This document shows positions 7,934 to 16,999 of a DNA stretch of 64,000 nucleotides, piece by piece (the stretch's first letter is position 1; every line of letters starts with the position of its first letter). The stretch lies in NCBI RefSeq assembly GCF_947497695.1, contig NZ_CANMHM010000011.1:1-64000 (forward strand). Reading direction: 5' to 3'. Below the pieces are notes generated by a model. The model saw only the letters and a program-made list of their open reading frames with translations, was not told where the DNA came from and did not search any database. Position numbers and translations under genes: made by a program. Source of the stretch: an uncultured Polaribacter sp. GTDB taxonomy: Bacteria; Bacteroidota; Bacteroidia; Flavobacteriales; Flavobacteriaceae.

Positions 7934-8884
7934 ATGAGTATTTTTTATGTAATTATAGGACTAGTTTTATTAGTTTTAGGAGGTGAGTTTTTAGTGAGAG
8001 CTTCAATTGGTTTGTCTTTTAAGCTACATATTACTAAAATGGTAATTGGTATGACAGTAGTTTCTTTTGCAACTTCTGCACCTGAGTTATTAGTTAGTTT
8101 ACAAGCAGCTTTAGATGGCTCTCCTGCCATTGCTATAAATAATGTTATAGGTTCTAATATTGCAAATATTGGTCTTGTTTTGGGTATTACAGCAATTATA
8201 GGGCCTATTGTAGTGAGTAAAGATTTTTATAAATTGAATTGGCCAGTAATGATGCTGTTTTCTGTTGTATTGTATTATTTTTTATGGAATGATAACCTTT
8301 TAACGCAACTAGAAGGCGTTTTTCTTTTAATAGGTTTGGCTATTTTTCTTTTTGTATTGATTAAAAGTGCTAGAAATGAAGATGTTGTAGTGGAAGAAGT
8401 AGATGATGCATTGGTTTCAGTTGGGTATAGTAAAATAGTTTTTTGGTTGTTAATTGGTGTTTTAGCCCTATATTTTGGTTCTGAGTTTTTAGTAAAAGGG
8501 GCAAAAGATATTGCACAAAATTTGGGAGTTAGTGAGGGCGTTATTTCTATAACCATGATTGCAATAGGTACAAGTGTACCAGAATTGGCTGCGTCTGTAA
8601 TTGCAGCAGTGAAAGGAGAAAAAGCAATTTCTTTAGGAAATTTAATTGGTTCTAATATTTTTAATATAGCATCTGTTTTAGGGATTACAGCTCTTATAAA
8701 ACAGATACCAGTAACAGAAGCTCAAATATTATCGAGAGATATTTTTTGGATGTTGGGTTTTTCTGCGGTTTTAATTCCGTTAGTTTTTATGCCAAAGAAA
8801 TATGTTTTAAGCAGGTTTAAAGGAATGTTTATATTTTTAGGATATGTAATTTTTATATACCTAGTTTTTAAAACAACTGTTTAA
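7934..8884 (+). CDS. CaCA-family calcium/sodium antiporter (YrbG-like)
   Basis: A 316-residue inner-membrane exchanger with about ten membrane segments. It has the two inverted alpha-repeats of the family: ATSAPELLVSL ... NNVIGSNIANIGLVLG in the first half (about 46-85) and GTSVPELAASV ... GNLIGSNIFNIASVLG in the second (about 215-255). The acidic residues in the two PEL motifs bind the cation. A charged central loop (about 140-160) separates the halves. The substrate is probably Ca2+ exchanged for Na+ or H+, by family. The gene stands alone. Confidence 0.93.
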   Translation: MSIFYVIIGLVLLVLGGEFLVRASIGLSFKLHITKMVIGMTVVSFATSAPELLVSLQAALDGSPAIAINNVIGSNIANIGLVLGITAIIGPIVVSKDFYKLNWPVMMLFSVVLYYFLWNDNLLTQLEGVFLLIGLAIFLFVLIKSARNEDVVVEEVDDALVSVGYSKIVFWLLIGVLALYFGSEFLVKGAKDIAQNLGVSEGVISITMIAIGTSVPELAASVIAAVKGEKAISLGNLIGSNIFNIASVLGITALIKQIPVTEAQILSRDIFWMLGFSAVLIPLVFMPKKYVLSRFKGMFIFLGYVIFIYLVFKTTV

Positions 8885-9172
8885 ATTTATTTTTTTTTTT
8901 TTGAGAGTTTTGTAATTTCAATTTTAAGAGAAATTATAGAGATTTGCTTAACCTTTATCTAATCATTTTATAAGATCTCTCTTAGACTAGAAGTGACAAT
9001 TGTGGTCGTTTTTTTGACACTTACTTTTAGTACAAATTTTTGTCATTTCGAATTCTGGATAAATCACAAAAAGTTGCCCCCTTTTTTTGTTGTTATAAAA
9101 TATCTCTGTTATCATCAACTTATATTATACCTTATTGCAAATTAAGCGTTTAAAAATAGTTGCTACTTTTTT
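8885..9172. other. Gene-free stretch, no convincing feature
   Basis: This A/T-rich gap lies after the exchanger gene and before the dispersed repeat. I see no ORF or RNA in it. Fragments such as GTCATTTCGAATTC and AAGATCTCTCTTAGAC resemble worn copies of intergenic repeats that I remember from other Bacteroidota genomes. No intact unit can be delimited. Confidence 0.5.
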
Positions 9173-9320
9173 GCGTTAGGGATTGCAATGGCATCCTTTC
9201 TTGTAAGCAAAATAAAAATGAATAAACTCTTATATAATACTGTAAACCTAATGAATTAGATACTAAAAAAAGTTTAGTACAAGAAAGATATAATGGAAAG
9301 CCCGACCTTTGGTAACGCCC
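9173..9320 (-). repeat. Dispersed GGGCGTT/AACGC repeat, copy A (long loop)
   Basis: On the minus strand it begins GGGCGTTACC, continues AAAGGTCGGGCTTTCC, and ends GCAATCCCTAACGC. The middle is a stem (ATCTTTCTTGTA with TTACAAGAAAGGAT) holding a much longer loop than the other copies, giving 148 bp in total. It lies between the 3' ends of the exchanger gene and glnA. Confidence 0.8.
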
Positions 9321-9332
9321 AAAATAGTGCAC

Positions 9333-9366
9333 AAAAAAACGCTAACAAATACATGTTAGCGTTTTA
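9333..9366 (-). terminator. glnA terminator
   Basis: A perfect stem AACGCTAACA with TGTTAGCGTT and a 6-nt loop is followed on the minus strand by seven T residues, just past the glnA stop. Confidence 0.9.
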
Positions 9367-9388
9367 AATATTATATAAATCGATAAGA

Positions 9389-10402
9389 TTATTTAACTGG
9401 CTTTACAGTTTTAATAATTCTTGCAGCAATTTTATAAGGGTCTCCATTAGAAGAAGGTCTTCTGTCTTCTAACCAACCATGATATCCTTTTTCTACAGCG
9501 ATAATTGGTATTCTAATTGATGCTCCTCTATCAGAAACTCCCCAAGAGAAATCATTAATAGATGCAGTTTCATGTAAACCAGTTAAACGTTGTTCGTTAA
9601 ACTCACCATAAACCTCAATGTGTTCTTTAGTTACTGGTCTAAAAGCCTCACAGATTTCTGCATACTTTTCTTTAGAACCACATTCTCTTAAAATAGAGTT
9701 AGAGAAGTTTGCATGCATTCCAGATCCATTCCAATCTCCTTTTACTGGTTTTGGGTGGTATTCAATGTACCAACCATACTTTTCAGTTAAACGGTCTAAT
9801 AAGTAACGAGCAATCCAAATTTCATCACCTGCTTTCTTAGCACCTTTTGCAAATAATTGAAATTCCCATTGTCCAGAAGCAACTTCTTGATTAATTCCTT
9901 CAAAGTTTAAACCTGCGTCAATACATAAATCTGCATGCTCTTCTACGAAATCTCTACCAAAAGTATTTTTTCCACCAACAGAACAGTAATACATTCCTTG
10001 AGGACCTGGGTAACCACCAACAGGGAAACCTAAAGGTAATTGTGTTTTAGAATCCATAATAAAGTATTCTTGCTCAAAACCAAACCAGAAATCGTTATCA
10101 TCATCTTCAATAGTAGCTCTACCGTTAGAAACGTGTGGAGTTCCATCAGCATTTAACACTTCTGTCATTACTAAATATCCGTTAACTCTAGCAGGATCTG
10201 GATAAATGGCAACAGGCTTTAAAATACAGTCTGAAGCTCCACCAGAAGCTTGTTTTGTAGAAGAACCATCAAAAGACCAAAGTCCTAATTCTTCAACTGT
10301 TCCTTTAAAGTCATCATGTTCTTCAACTTTGGTTTTACTTCTCATGTTTTGGGTTGGAAAATATCCATCTAACCAAATGTATTCTAATTTAATTTTAGCC
10401 AT
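9389..10402 (-). CDS. glnA: Glutamine synthetase, type II (eukaryote-like)
   Basis: ATP-dependent ligase making glutamine from glutamate and ammonia. The 337-residue length and sequence are those of the GSII class: an N-terminal beta-grasp part (about 1-100) with LWSFDGSSTKQA, then a catalytic barrel with FGFEQEYF (metal-binding Glu), GINQEVASGQWEFQ, NGSGMHANFS and the C-terminal RRPSSNGDPY. GSII lacks the adenylylation tyrosine loop of GSI, so control is probably transcriptional. It is divergent from GSIII across a 170-bp gap with a dyad. Confidence 0.95.
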   Translation of the reverse strand: MAKIKLEYIWLDGYFPTQNMRSKTKVEEHDDFKGTVEELGLWSFDGSSTKQASGGASDCILKPVAIYPDPARVNGYLVMTEVLNADGTPHVSNGRATIEDDDNDFWFGFEQEYFIMDSKTQLPLGFPVGGYPGPQGMYYCSVGGKNTFGRDFVEEHADLCIDAGLNFEGINQEVASGQWEFQLFAKGAKKAGDEIWIARYLLDRLTEKYGWYIEYHPKPVKGDWNGSGMHANFSNSILRECGSKEKYAEICEAFRPVTKEHIEVYGEFNEQRLTGLHETASINDFSWGVSDRGASIRIPIIAVEKGYHGWLEDRRPSSNGDPYKIAARIIKTVKPVK

Positions 10403-10472
10403 AATATATTATTAATTTTATGTGATGTTCGTTCTACAAAAATCAAATATTTTCATTACATATCAAAAAAAA

Positions 10473-10517
10473 TAGGGGTAAATTTTTTAAAATAGATAAA
10501 AAATAATTTTATCCCTA
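10473..10517. promoter_or_regulatory. Dyad between divergent glutamine synthetase genes
   Basis: TAGGGGTAAA (10473-10482) and TTTATCCCTA (10508-10517) form a 10-bp inverted repeat with one mismatch and centres 35 bp apart. The right arm falls where the -33 element of the GSIII promoter is expected, given TATCTTTG at 10530-10537. This suits an operator or activator site shared by both genes. The binding protein is unknown. Confidence 0.4.
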
Positions 10518-10529
10518 ATTTTGAAAGGG

Positions 10530-10537
10530 TATCTTTG
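10530..10537 (+). promoter_or_regulatory. -7 box of the GSIII gene
   Basis: TATCTTTG matches the Bacteroidota TAnnTTTG -7 element, 35 bp before the GSIII ATG. Confidence 0.6.
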
Positions 10538-10572
10538 TCTAAAATTAAAAATAAATAGTAAATTTTGGTAAT

Positions 10573-12756
10573 ATGTCAAGGATAAGATTCAATGCACTTC
10601 AAGAAACACTCCATAGAAGTCCTGTAAAAGTGATTCAAAATGAAAAAAGATCTACACTTTTTGGTCAGCATGTGTTTAATAAACATGCTATGCAACAGTA
10701 TCTTACACGTGCAGCTTATGAAAGTGTAATGAATGCTATTGAACATGGAACTAAGATAGATCGTAAAATTGCAGATCAAGTAGCTGTAAGTATGAAAGAT
10801 TGGGCAATGTCTAAAGGAGCAACACATTATACTCATTGGTTTCAGCCACTTACAGGTGCAACAGCAGAAAAACACGATGCTTTTTTCGAATCGATTAACG
10901 GAAGTTTAGCAATGGAAAAGTTTGATGGAGAACAACTCGTTCAACAACAGCCAGATGCCTCTAGTTTTCCTCATGGAGGAATTAGAAATACTTTTGAAGC
11001 CAGAGGTTATACTGCTTGGGACCCAACATCACCCGCTTTTATTTTTGAAACTACTTTATGTATACCTACAATTTTTGTTGCTTACACAGGTGAAGCTTTA
11101 GACAATAAAACACCATTACTAAGATCTTTACAAGCAATAGATACACATGCAACTGCAGTTTGTAAATATTTTGATAAAAATGCAAACAAAGTAAGTGCAA
11201 CCTTAGGTTTAGAACAAGAGTTTTTTTTAATTGATGATGCTTTGGCACTTTCTAGACCCGATTTATTATTAACGGGTAGAACTTTATTAGGCCATACTTT
11301 TGCAAAAGGGCAACAGTTAGATGATCATTATTTTGGTACAATACCAGCAAGAGCTATGAGTTTTATGCAAGATTTAGAGCAAGAATGTATGTTGTTGGGT
11401 ATTCCTGTAAAAACAAGGCATAATGAAGTTGCACCCAATCAATTTGAAGTTGCACCCATTTTTGAGGAAGCAAATTTAGCAGTAGACCATAATTCTTTGT
11501 TAATGGATGTGATGCAAAAAGTATCTCGTAGACATAAATTTAAAGTATTATTCCATGAAAAACCATTTAAAGATATTAATGGTTCTGCAAAACACAACAA
11601 CTGGTCTTTATCTTTAGATGATAAAACAAACTTGTTAAGTCCGGGTAAAACACCCATGAAAAACTTGCAATTTTTAACCTTTTTTATAAATACCATAAAA
11701 GCAGTATATAATTATGAAGAGTTGTTAAGATCTTCTATAGCATCTGCAAGTAATGAATATCGTTTAGGAGCAAATGAGGCACCACCACCAATAATTTCTA
11801 TATTTATTGGCAGCCAGTTATCTGCTGTTTTAGACGAGCTAGAAAATGTTACCAAAGGAAAATTATCTCCACAAGAAAAAACAGATTTAAAATTGAATAT
11901 TATAGGTAAAATTCCTGAAATATTACTCGATAATACAGATACAAATAGAACCTCTCCTTTTGCATTTACAGGTAATAAATTTGAATTTAGAGCCGTTGGT
12001 TCTTCTGCAAATTGTGCCATACCAATGACTGTTTTAAACACCATTGTAGCAAAACAATTAAAAGAATTTAAAATAGAAGTAGATGCTTTAGTAGATGAAA
12101 AAGGCTTGAAAAAAGATGAAGCTGTTTTTAATATTTTAAGAGAATATATAAAAGATTCTAAAAACATTCGTTTTGAAGGAGATAGTTATGGAGAATCTTG
12201 GGAAAAGGAAGCTAAAAAAAGGGGGCTAAGTAATAACAAAACAACACCAGATGCTTTAAAAGTTAAAATTGTAGACAACACTGTTTCTTTATTTGAAGAA
12301 ATGGAGGTAATGAGTAAAGTTGAGTTAGAAGCTCGTTATGAAATTGATTTAGAAACCTACACAAAAAAAATACAAATTGAAGCACGTGTTTTAGCTGATA
12401 TTGCTAGAAATCAAGTAGTGCCAACCGCTATTATTTACCAAAATACACTCTTAGAAAATACCAAAAACTTAAAAGAAATTTTTGGTGGAGAATATAAAAA
12501 CATCGCTAAAGAACAAATAGAATTAATTATGGTTATTTCTAATCATATTACCCAAATTAATGCTTTGGTTATTAAAATGGAATCAGAAAAGGACAAAGCA
12601 AATAAGCAAATAGGTTTAAAATTAGCAGCACTATATTCTAGTAAAGTAAAACCTTATTTAGTAGATATTAGATATCATTGTGATCAATTAGAAACTATGG
12701 TTGATGATAATTTATGGCCTTTAACAAAGTATAGGGAGCTTTTATTTACTAAATAG
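10573..12756 (+). CDS. glnN: Glutamine synthetase, type III
   Basis: Large glutamine synthetase of 727 residues, the usual GSIII size and about twice GSII. It has the GSIII N-terminal segment (FGQHVFNKHAM, TRAAYESV), then THYTHWFQPLTG, FPHGGIRNTFEARGYTAWDP, the catalytic LGLEQEFFLID, RHNEVAPNQFEVAP, HEKPFKDINGSAKHNNWSLS and a C-terminal helical part. These enzymes form double-ring dodecamers. The divergent arrangement with GSII suggests nitrogen-responsive co-regulation. Having two glutamine synthetase classes side by side in one locus is notable. Confidence 0.96.
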   Translation: MSRIRFNALQETLHRSPVKVIQNEKRSTLFGQHVFNKHAMQQYLTRAAYESVMNAIEHGTKIDRKIADQVAVSMKDWAMSKGATHYTHWFQPLTGATAEKHDAFFESINGSLAMEKFDGEQLVQQQPDASSFPHGGIRNTFEARGYTAWDPTSPAFIFETTLCIPTIFVAYTGEALDNKTPLLRSLQAIDTHATAVCKYFDKNANKVSATLGLEQEFFLIDDALALSRPDLLLTGRTLLGHTFAKGQQLDDHYFGTIPARAMSFMQDLEQECMLLGIPVKTRHNEVAPNQFEVAPIFEEANLAVDHNSLLMDVMQKVSRRHKFKVLFHEKPFKDINGSAKHNNWSLSLDDKTNLLSPGKTPMKNLQFLTFFINTIKAVYNYEELLRSSIASASNEYRLGANEAPPPIISIFIGSQLSAVLDELENVTKGKLSPQEKTDLKLNIIGKIPEILLDNTDTNRTSPFAFTGNKFEFRAVGSSANCAIPMTVLNTIVAKQLKEFKIEVDALVDEKGLKKDEAVFNILREYIKDSKNIRFEGDSYGESWEKEAKKRGLSNNKTTPDALKVKIVDNTVSLFEEMEVMSKVELEARYEIDLETYTKKIQIEARVLADIARNQVVPTAIIYQNTLLENTKNLKEIFGGEYKNIAKEQIELIMVISNHITQINALVIKMESEKDKANKQIGLKLAALYSSKVKPYLVDIRYHCDQLETMVDDNLWPLTKYRELLFTK

Positions 12757-12767
12757 AATATTTGTTT

Positions 12768-12846
12768 GGGCGTTTTAACAGGCTTTCATTACTCGCTTCA
12801 CGCTAAAAAGCGTGAGAGCTCAAACATGCCATTCAATCCTTAACGC
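12768..12846 (+). repeat. Dispersed GGGCGTT/AACGC repeat, copy B
   Basis: 79 bp, opening GGGCGTTTTAACAGGCTTTC and closing TTCAATCCTTAACGC. The central stem here is a different sequence (CTTCACGCT with AGCGTGAG). It starts 12 bp after the GSIII stop. Confidence 0.75.
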
Positions 12847-12897
12847 ATATTGAGAACTTAAAAGGCAAGTCATTTAAATTTACAAATTTGTAATAAC

Positions 12898-12930
12898 AGA
12901 CCTCACAGGTTTTAAAAACTTGTGAGGTCT
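12898..12930. repeat. 33-bp palindromic repeat, copy 1
   Basis: The arms AGACCTCACAGGTTTT and AAAACTTGTGAGGTCT pair almost perfectly around one base. It is nearly the reverse complement of the copy at 28146-28178. It may act as a weak terminator upstream of purM. Confidence 0.75.
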
Positions 12931-13015
12931 TTAAAATCAAAACAATGCTTTCTATCTAGTTAATTTTTTATAACAAATTCATTTTAAAATCTTCTGTTTT
13001 TTTTAATCAAAAGAC

Positions 13016-13023
13016 TAAATTTG
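13016..13023 (+). promoter_or_regulatory. purM -7 box
   Basis: TAAATTTG matches TAnnTTTG, 19 bp upstream of the purM ATG, implying a very short leader. Confidence 0.55.
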
Positions 13024-13042
13024 CAACATTCAAAACAATAAT

Positions 13043-14221
13043 ATGAGTCAAGAAGTTTCTAAACGTTATGCACAAAGAGGCGTATCTGCATCAAAAGAAG
13101 ATGTACACAAAGCTATTAAGAATATAGACAAAGGTTTATTTCCAAAAGCGTTTTGTAAAATAGTGCCAGATTATTTAACAAATGATGATGATTATTGTTT
13201 AATAATGCATGCAGATGGAGCAGGAACAAAATCTTCTTTAGCATACATGTATTGGAAAGAAACTGGCGATATTTCTGTTTGGAAAGGCATTGCACAAGAT
13301 GCATTAATAATGAATATTGATGATTTATTGTGTGTTGGTGCAACAGATAATATAATGTTATCTTCTACAATTGGAAGAAATAAAAGCAAAATTCCTGGTG
13401 AAGTTTTATCAGCAATTATAAACGGAACAGAAGAATTAATCGAAGACTTAAAAGGTTTTGGAGTAACGATTCATTCTACAGGAGGAGAAACTGCGGATGT
13501 TGGCGATTTAGTACGTACAATTATTGTAGACTCTACAGTAACTGCAAGAATGAAACGTAGTGATGTTGTAGATAATGCAAATATAAAAGCAGGAGATGTA
13601 ATTGTTGGTTTAGAATCTTTTGGACAAGCAACGTATGAAACTGAATATAATGGAGGTATGGGTTCTAATGGGTTAACATCTGCAAGACACGATGTTTTCC
13701 ATAAGTATTTGGCAGAAAAATACCCAGAAAGTTTTGATGCTGCAGTACCAAGTGATTTAGTGTATTCTGGAAATACAAAATTAACTGATAAAGTAGAAAA
13801 TTCGCCTATTGATGCTGGTAAATTAGTGTTGTCTCCAACAAGAACGTATGCACCAATTATAAAGAAAATTATATCTGAATTTAATTCAGATTCTGTACAT
13901 GGAATGATTCATTGTTCTGGTGGTGCACAAACTAAAATTTTACATTTTGTAGATAATTTACATATTGTAAAAGATAATCTATTTCCTATTCCGCCTTTAT
14001 TTAAATTGATACAAGAACAATCTAAAACAGATTGGAAAGAAATGTATCAAGTTTTTAACTGTGGCCATCGAATGGAAATTTATGTTTCTCCAGAAATTGC
14101 AGAAGATATTATCGCTATTTCTAAGTCTTTTAATGTGGATGCTAAAATTGTTGGTAGGGTAGAAGCTTCAGAAAGTAAGAAACTGACTATTAAAAGTGAG
14201 TTTGGTGTTTTTGAGTATTAA
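13043..14221 (+). CDS. purM: Phosphoribosylformylglycinamidine cyclo-ligase (AIR synthetase)
   Basis: ATP-dependent ring closure of FGAM to AIR, in purine synthesis. The N-terminal MSQEVSKRYAQRGVSASKEDV matches the PurM start. MHADGAGTKSSLAY (about 55-68) is the substrate/ATP loop, followed by DALIMNIDDLLCVGA and STGGETADVGD. The C-terminal AIRS domain has MIHCSGGAQTKILHF and the VFNCGHRMEIYV segment. At 392 residues it is longer than the roughly 345-residue E. coli protein, as in other Bacteroidota. It is monocistronic, with a strong terminator. Confidence 0.9.
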   Translation: MSQEVSKRYAQRGVSASKEDVHKAIKNIDKGLFPKAFCKIVPDYLTNDDDYCLIMHADGAGTKSSLAYMYWKETGDISVWKGIAQDALIMNIDDLLCVGATDNIMLSSTIGRNKSKIPGEVLSAIINGTEELIEDLKGFGVTIHSTGGETADVGDLVRTIIVDSTVTARMKRSDVVDNANIKAGDVIVGLESFGQATYETEYNGGMGSNGLTSARHDVFHKYLAEKYPESFDAAVPSDLVYSGNTKLTDKVENSPIDAGKLVLSPTRTYAPIIKKIISEFNSDSVHGMIHCSGGAQTKILHFVDNLHIVKDNLFPIPPLFKLIQEQSKTDWKEMYQVFNCGHRMEIYVSPEIAEDIIAISKSFNVDAKIVGRVEASESKKLTIKSEFGVFEY

Positions 14222-14230
14222 ATAAAAGCT

Positions 14231-14270
14231 AAAAAAAGCCAAAACAAATTTTTGTTTTGGCTTTTTTTTA
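14231..14270 (+). terminator. purM terminator
   Basis: Stem AAAGCCAAAACAAA with TTTGTTTTGGCTTT followed by a T-run, 10 bp after the purM stop. Confidence 0.9.
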
Positions 14271-14390
14271 ATCAACAAGAAAACTAAAATTAAAAAGAGG
14301 GTTTTTAGAGAGTGATTTTATAAAAACAGTTTCCTTACATAAAATATACCCATAAAAATTGTAAATTCGCCACACAAGAAAAGATAGAAG

Positions 14391-15467
14391 ATGTTAGATA
14401 AATTAAGAATTGTAAAGCAACGTTATGATGAGGTTTCTGATTTAATTATTCAGCCAGAAATTATTATGGATCAGAAGCGTTATGCGCAATTAATGAAAGA
14501 ATATAAAGATTTAGGAGACGTTGTTAAGAAAGGTAATGAATACCAAGCCTTAATGAGTAACATAGAAGAGGCAAAAGAAATTCTTGCTGATGGTTCTGAT
14601 GCAGAGATGAATGAAATGGCAAAGATGGAAATTGATGAAGCCAATACTAGAATTCCTCTTTTAGAAGATGAAATAAAGTTTTTATTAATTCCAAAAGATC
14701 CGGAAGATTCTAAAAATGCAGTAGTAGAATTACGTGCAGGAACTGGTGGAGACGAAGCCAGTATTTTTGCTGGAGATTTGTTTAGAATGTATTCTAAATA
14801 TTGTGAAAGTAAAGGATGGAAAGTTTCTACAGTAGATTATTCTGAAGGAACAAATGGTGGTTTTAAAGAAATTCAGTTTGAAGTAACAGGTGCAGATGTT
14901 TATGGGATTTTAAAATTTGAAGCAGGTGTGCATCGTGTACAGAGAGTACCACAAACAGAAACTCAAGGACGTGTACATACTTCGGCAGCCACTTGTATGG
15001 TTTTTCCAGAAGCAGAAGAGTTTGATGTGGAGATCAATCCAAAAGAGGTAAGAATTGACTTTTTCTGTTCATCAGGTCCAGGAGGGCAATCTGTAAACAC
15101 TACGTATTCTGCTGTTCGTTTAACGCACATTCCTACAGGTTTAGTTGCACAATGTCAAGATCAAAAATCACAGCATAAAAACAAAGAGAAAGCATTTAAA
15201 GTTTTACGTTCTCGTTTATATGATTTAGAATTGGCAAAGAAAAATGCAGAAGATGCATTAAAGCGTGGCTCTATGGTTTCTTCTGGTGATAGAAGTGCTA
15301 AAATTAGAACGTATAACTATGCACAAGGACGTGTTACAGATCATAGAATTGGTTTGTCATTATATGATTTACCCAATATTATGAATGGTGATATTCAGAA
15401 AATTATTGATGAATTAATGTTGGCAGAAAATACAGAGAAATTAAAAGGTTTAGCAGATGGTATATAA
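14391..15467 (+). CDS. prfA: Peptide chain release factor 1
   Basis: Recognises UAA and UAG and triggers peptide release on the ribosome. The peptidyl-transferase GGQ motif is at residues 231-233 in [12 protein letters not shown]. The codon-recognition tripeptide is PQT at 187-189, where E. coli has PAT. The 358-residue length is typical. Both flanking terminators suggest a single-gene unit. Confidence 0.96.
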   Translation: MLDKLRIVKQRYDEVSDLIIQPEIIMDQKRYAQLMKEYKDLGDVVKKGNEYQALMSNIEEAKEILADGSDAEMNEMAKMEIDEANTRIPLLEDEIKFLLIPKDPEDSKNAVVELRAGTGGDEASIFAGDLFRMYSKYCESKGWKVSTVDYSEGTNGGFKEIQFEVTGADVYGILKFEAGVHRVQRVPQTETQGRVHTSAATCMVFPEAEEFDVEINPKEVRIDFFCSSGPGGQSVNTTYSAVRLTHIPTGLVAQCQDQKSQHKNKEKAFKVLRSRLYDLELAKKNAEDALKRGSMVSSGDRSAKIRTYNYAQGRVTDHRIGLSLYDLPNIMNGDIQKIIDELMLAENTEKLKGLADGI

Positions 15468-15481
15468 TTTCTTAGATTCAT

Positions 15482-15520
15482 AAAAAAAAATCCTCAAAAC
15501 TAAGTTTTGAGGATTTTTTT
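15482..15520 (+). terminator. prfA terminator
   Basis: Stem AAATCCTCAAAACT with AGTTTTGAGGATTT, then a T-run, 15 bp after the prfA stop. Confidence 0.9.
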
Positions 15521-15615
15521 TATGATTGAATCTCCTATTTATAAAATATAGTTAAACAGGTAATGATGCCAAAAATAGTTGGTAATTTTGAGTAAAATTA
15601 TTTTTATATTATAGC

Positions 15616-15720
15616 ATTAATCTGAAGAGGACATAAGCGCTGCTGAGGAGCAACTTATTAGCGATAAGATTAATCTTATACAGTAATGAAAGGGCTTTTA
15701 ACGAAGTCCTTTCATTACTG
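15616..15720. repeat. Two hairpins in the IS tail
   Basis: Inside the IS, beyond the transposase stop, CAGTAATGAAAGG (15681-15693) pairs perfectly over 13 bp with 15708-15720. ATTAATCT (15616-15623) pairs with AGATTAAT (15667-15674). They may be part of the element (for example a barrier to readthrough) or a second small repeat that landed in it. Confidence 0.6.
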
Positions 15721-15743
15721 GTAAGTTTATAGCTCAAAAAAAC

Positions 15744-16716
15744 CTACGTTCTATTTTTGAAGAATAAATACCACATTATATACTGCTTTCTATGTTTGTA
15801 AGATAAACCTCTATGAATGTTTAAATGCCCTTTCATATGACCAAAAAAAGATTCAATAGAATTGTTGATTTAGGTATTTTAGGATTATCTAAATAGTAAA
15901 ACATATTTGGTAACGCTCTTTTAATAGTCATAAAAGATCTTCTAACCATTTTATGAGTATACCAATATCTTTCTGTTTCTAAATTGTAGCTTTTTTGATT
16001 GATATATTCTCTATATTCTTGATGCCATTTATTTAAGTTTAAAAGCCAAAGACTTAACTCATAATGTGAATTTATTAAATGTATTTTAGAGGTAATTTGC
16101 TTCAAATCATATCCAGCAGAACTTTTAGGTCTATTTGTTAGCCATATTCTACAATCCCTTTGTATATGTACTAAACAACGTTGTAGTTTAGCACCTGGTA
16201 AAACCTCTCTTATCGCTTTTAATATAGATTTGTGTCCATCAGAAGTAACGCTTTATATTTGAACACCAAGCTTTAAAAGATTCTCTAAATCTTCTTTTAT
16301 TTCTGAATAATGTTCACCATTATAAAAACGATAAAGTTGTGTGAATTTAATCGTAGCATCTCTATAGAGAACCAAACAAATACCATTACTAAAATAAGTG
16401 CCATCAATTAATAAATTAACTTTTTCTGAAGGGTAAACTGAAAGAATTGGAGCTTTTGATAAATAGCTATTAAAATAGCGTTTTAAACTTCTAACAGAAT
16501 AGGTACTTTCTTTTGATAATTGCTCAATGGTTCTTCTTCCAATTATCCATTTTTCAAACCAAATAAATCGGTTTGAATCTGTAACAGATTTGTTTTTTGA
16601 GGTAAAAAGTAAACCACAATTTTTGCATTTAAATCTTTGTTTTCCTAGTTGTTTTCCCCATTTAATTGTGTCAAGACCTCGACAACCCCAACAACGCTTT
16701 TTTTTGATGTTTTCAT
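15744..16716 (-). pseudogene. IS256-family transposase, variant zinc-binding type, broken
   Basis: The best reconstruction starts at ATG 16716. An N-terminal zinc ribbon (RCWGCRG ... FKCKNCG) is followed by a MULE-like catalytic core with LLIDGTYFSNG, TSDGHKSI and CLVHIQRD, and a C-terminal IESFFGHMKGHLNIHRG segment. Three lesions break it. One base is missing in the A8 run after MKTSKK (16698-16705). There is an in-frame TAA at 16253-16255, and a one-base loss near 15861-15866. About 324 codons in total. The A-run alone could be slippery, but the other two lesions make activity unlikely. Confidence 0.85.
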
Positions 16717-16891
16717 ACTACAAAAAAAGTTTATTGAAACCGGTTTCAATAAACTTTCTTTAAAACCTTTATTAGTATAACTTTCAGAGGTTTTTACCAA
16801 CTATTTTTGGCTATTAAACCGTTAAACATTTTTAATATAATTATAAACTTATGTGGTTTTAAAAGTTTGTAATAGAATAGTTCTCATAAAA

Positions 16892-16999
16892 CTAGCCTTT
16901 GCTTGCTTTATCAAACTCATTTATCATTATAAATGCCCATACTACAACACAAATAACTATAAAAATAGAAAAGTATAAAACAATATCATTTGCGCTCAT
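16892..16999 (-). CDS. 35-residue single-pass membrane protein
   Basis: Begins MSANDIVLYF. Residues 6-27 form one hydrophobic helix (FSIFIVICVVVWAFIMI), and a short charged tail ends KASKG. Its ATG lies inside the last codons of the 62-residue membrane-protein gene, with a 14-bp overlap in another frame, which argues for coupled translation and a real gene. It is too short to assign by similarity. The size and topology recall the small accessory subunits of respiratory complexes, but that is only a suggestion. Confidence 0.6.
   Translation of the reverse strand: MSANDIVLYFSIFIVICVVVWAFIMINEFDKASKG

Larger units (their letters stand above)
15559..16820 (-). mobile_element. Decayed IS256-like insertion sequence (1262 bp)
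   Basis: The ends are imperfect 27-bp inverted repeats. GGT plus the 18-bp core GCCAAAAATAGTTGGTAA matches exactly at 15568-15585 and, inverted, at 16794-16811. The element is flanked by an identical 8-bp direct repeat GTTAAACA (15551-15558 and 16821-16828), which is a target-site duplication of the length expected for the IS256 family. The single transposase gene inside is broken. It inserted between prfA and the small membrane genes, downstream of both, so it damages no gene. Confidence 0.85.

Noticed and set aside
9150..9332. Minus-strand frame across repeat copy A
   Set aside because: It lies inside the dispersed repeat and has no family resemblance; the other copies do not encode the same peptide.
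16698..16705. Programmed slippage in the transposase A-run
   Set aside because: Possible in principle, but the in-frame stop at 16253-16255 and a later frameshift make the gene non-functional anyway.
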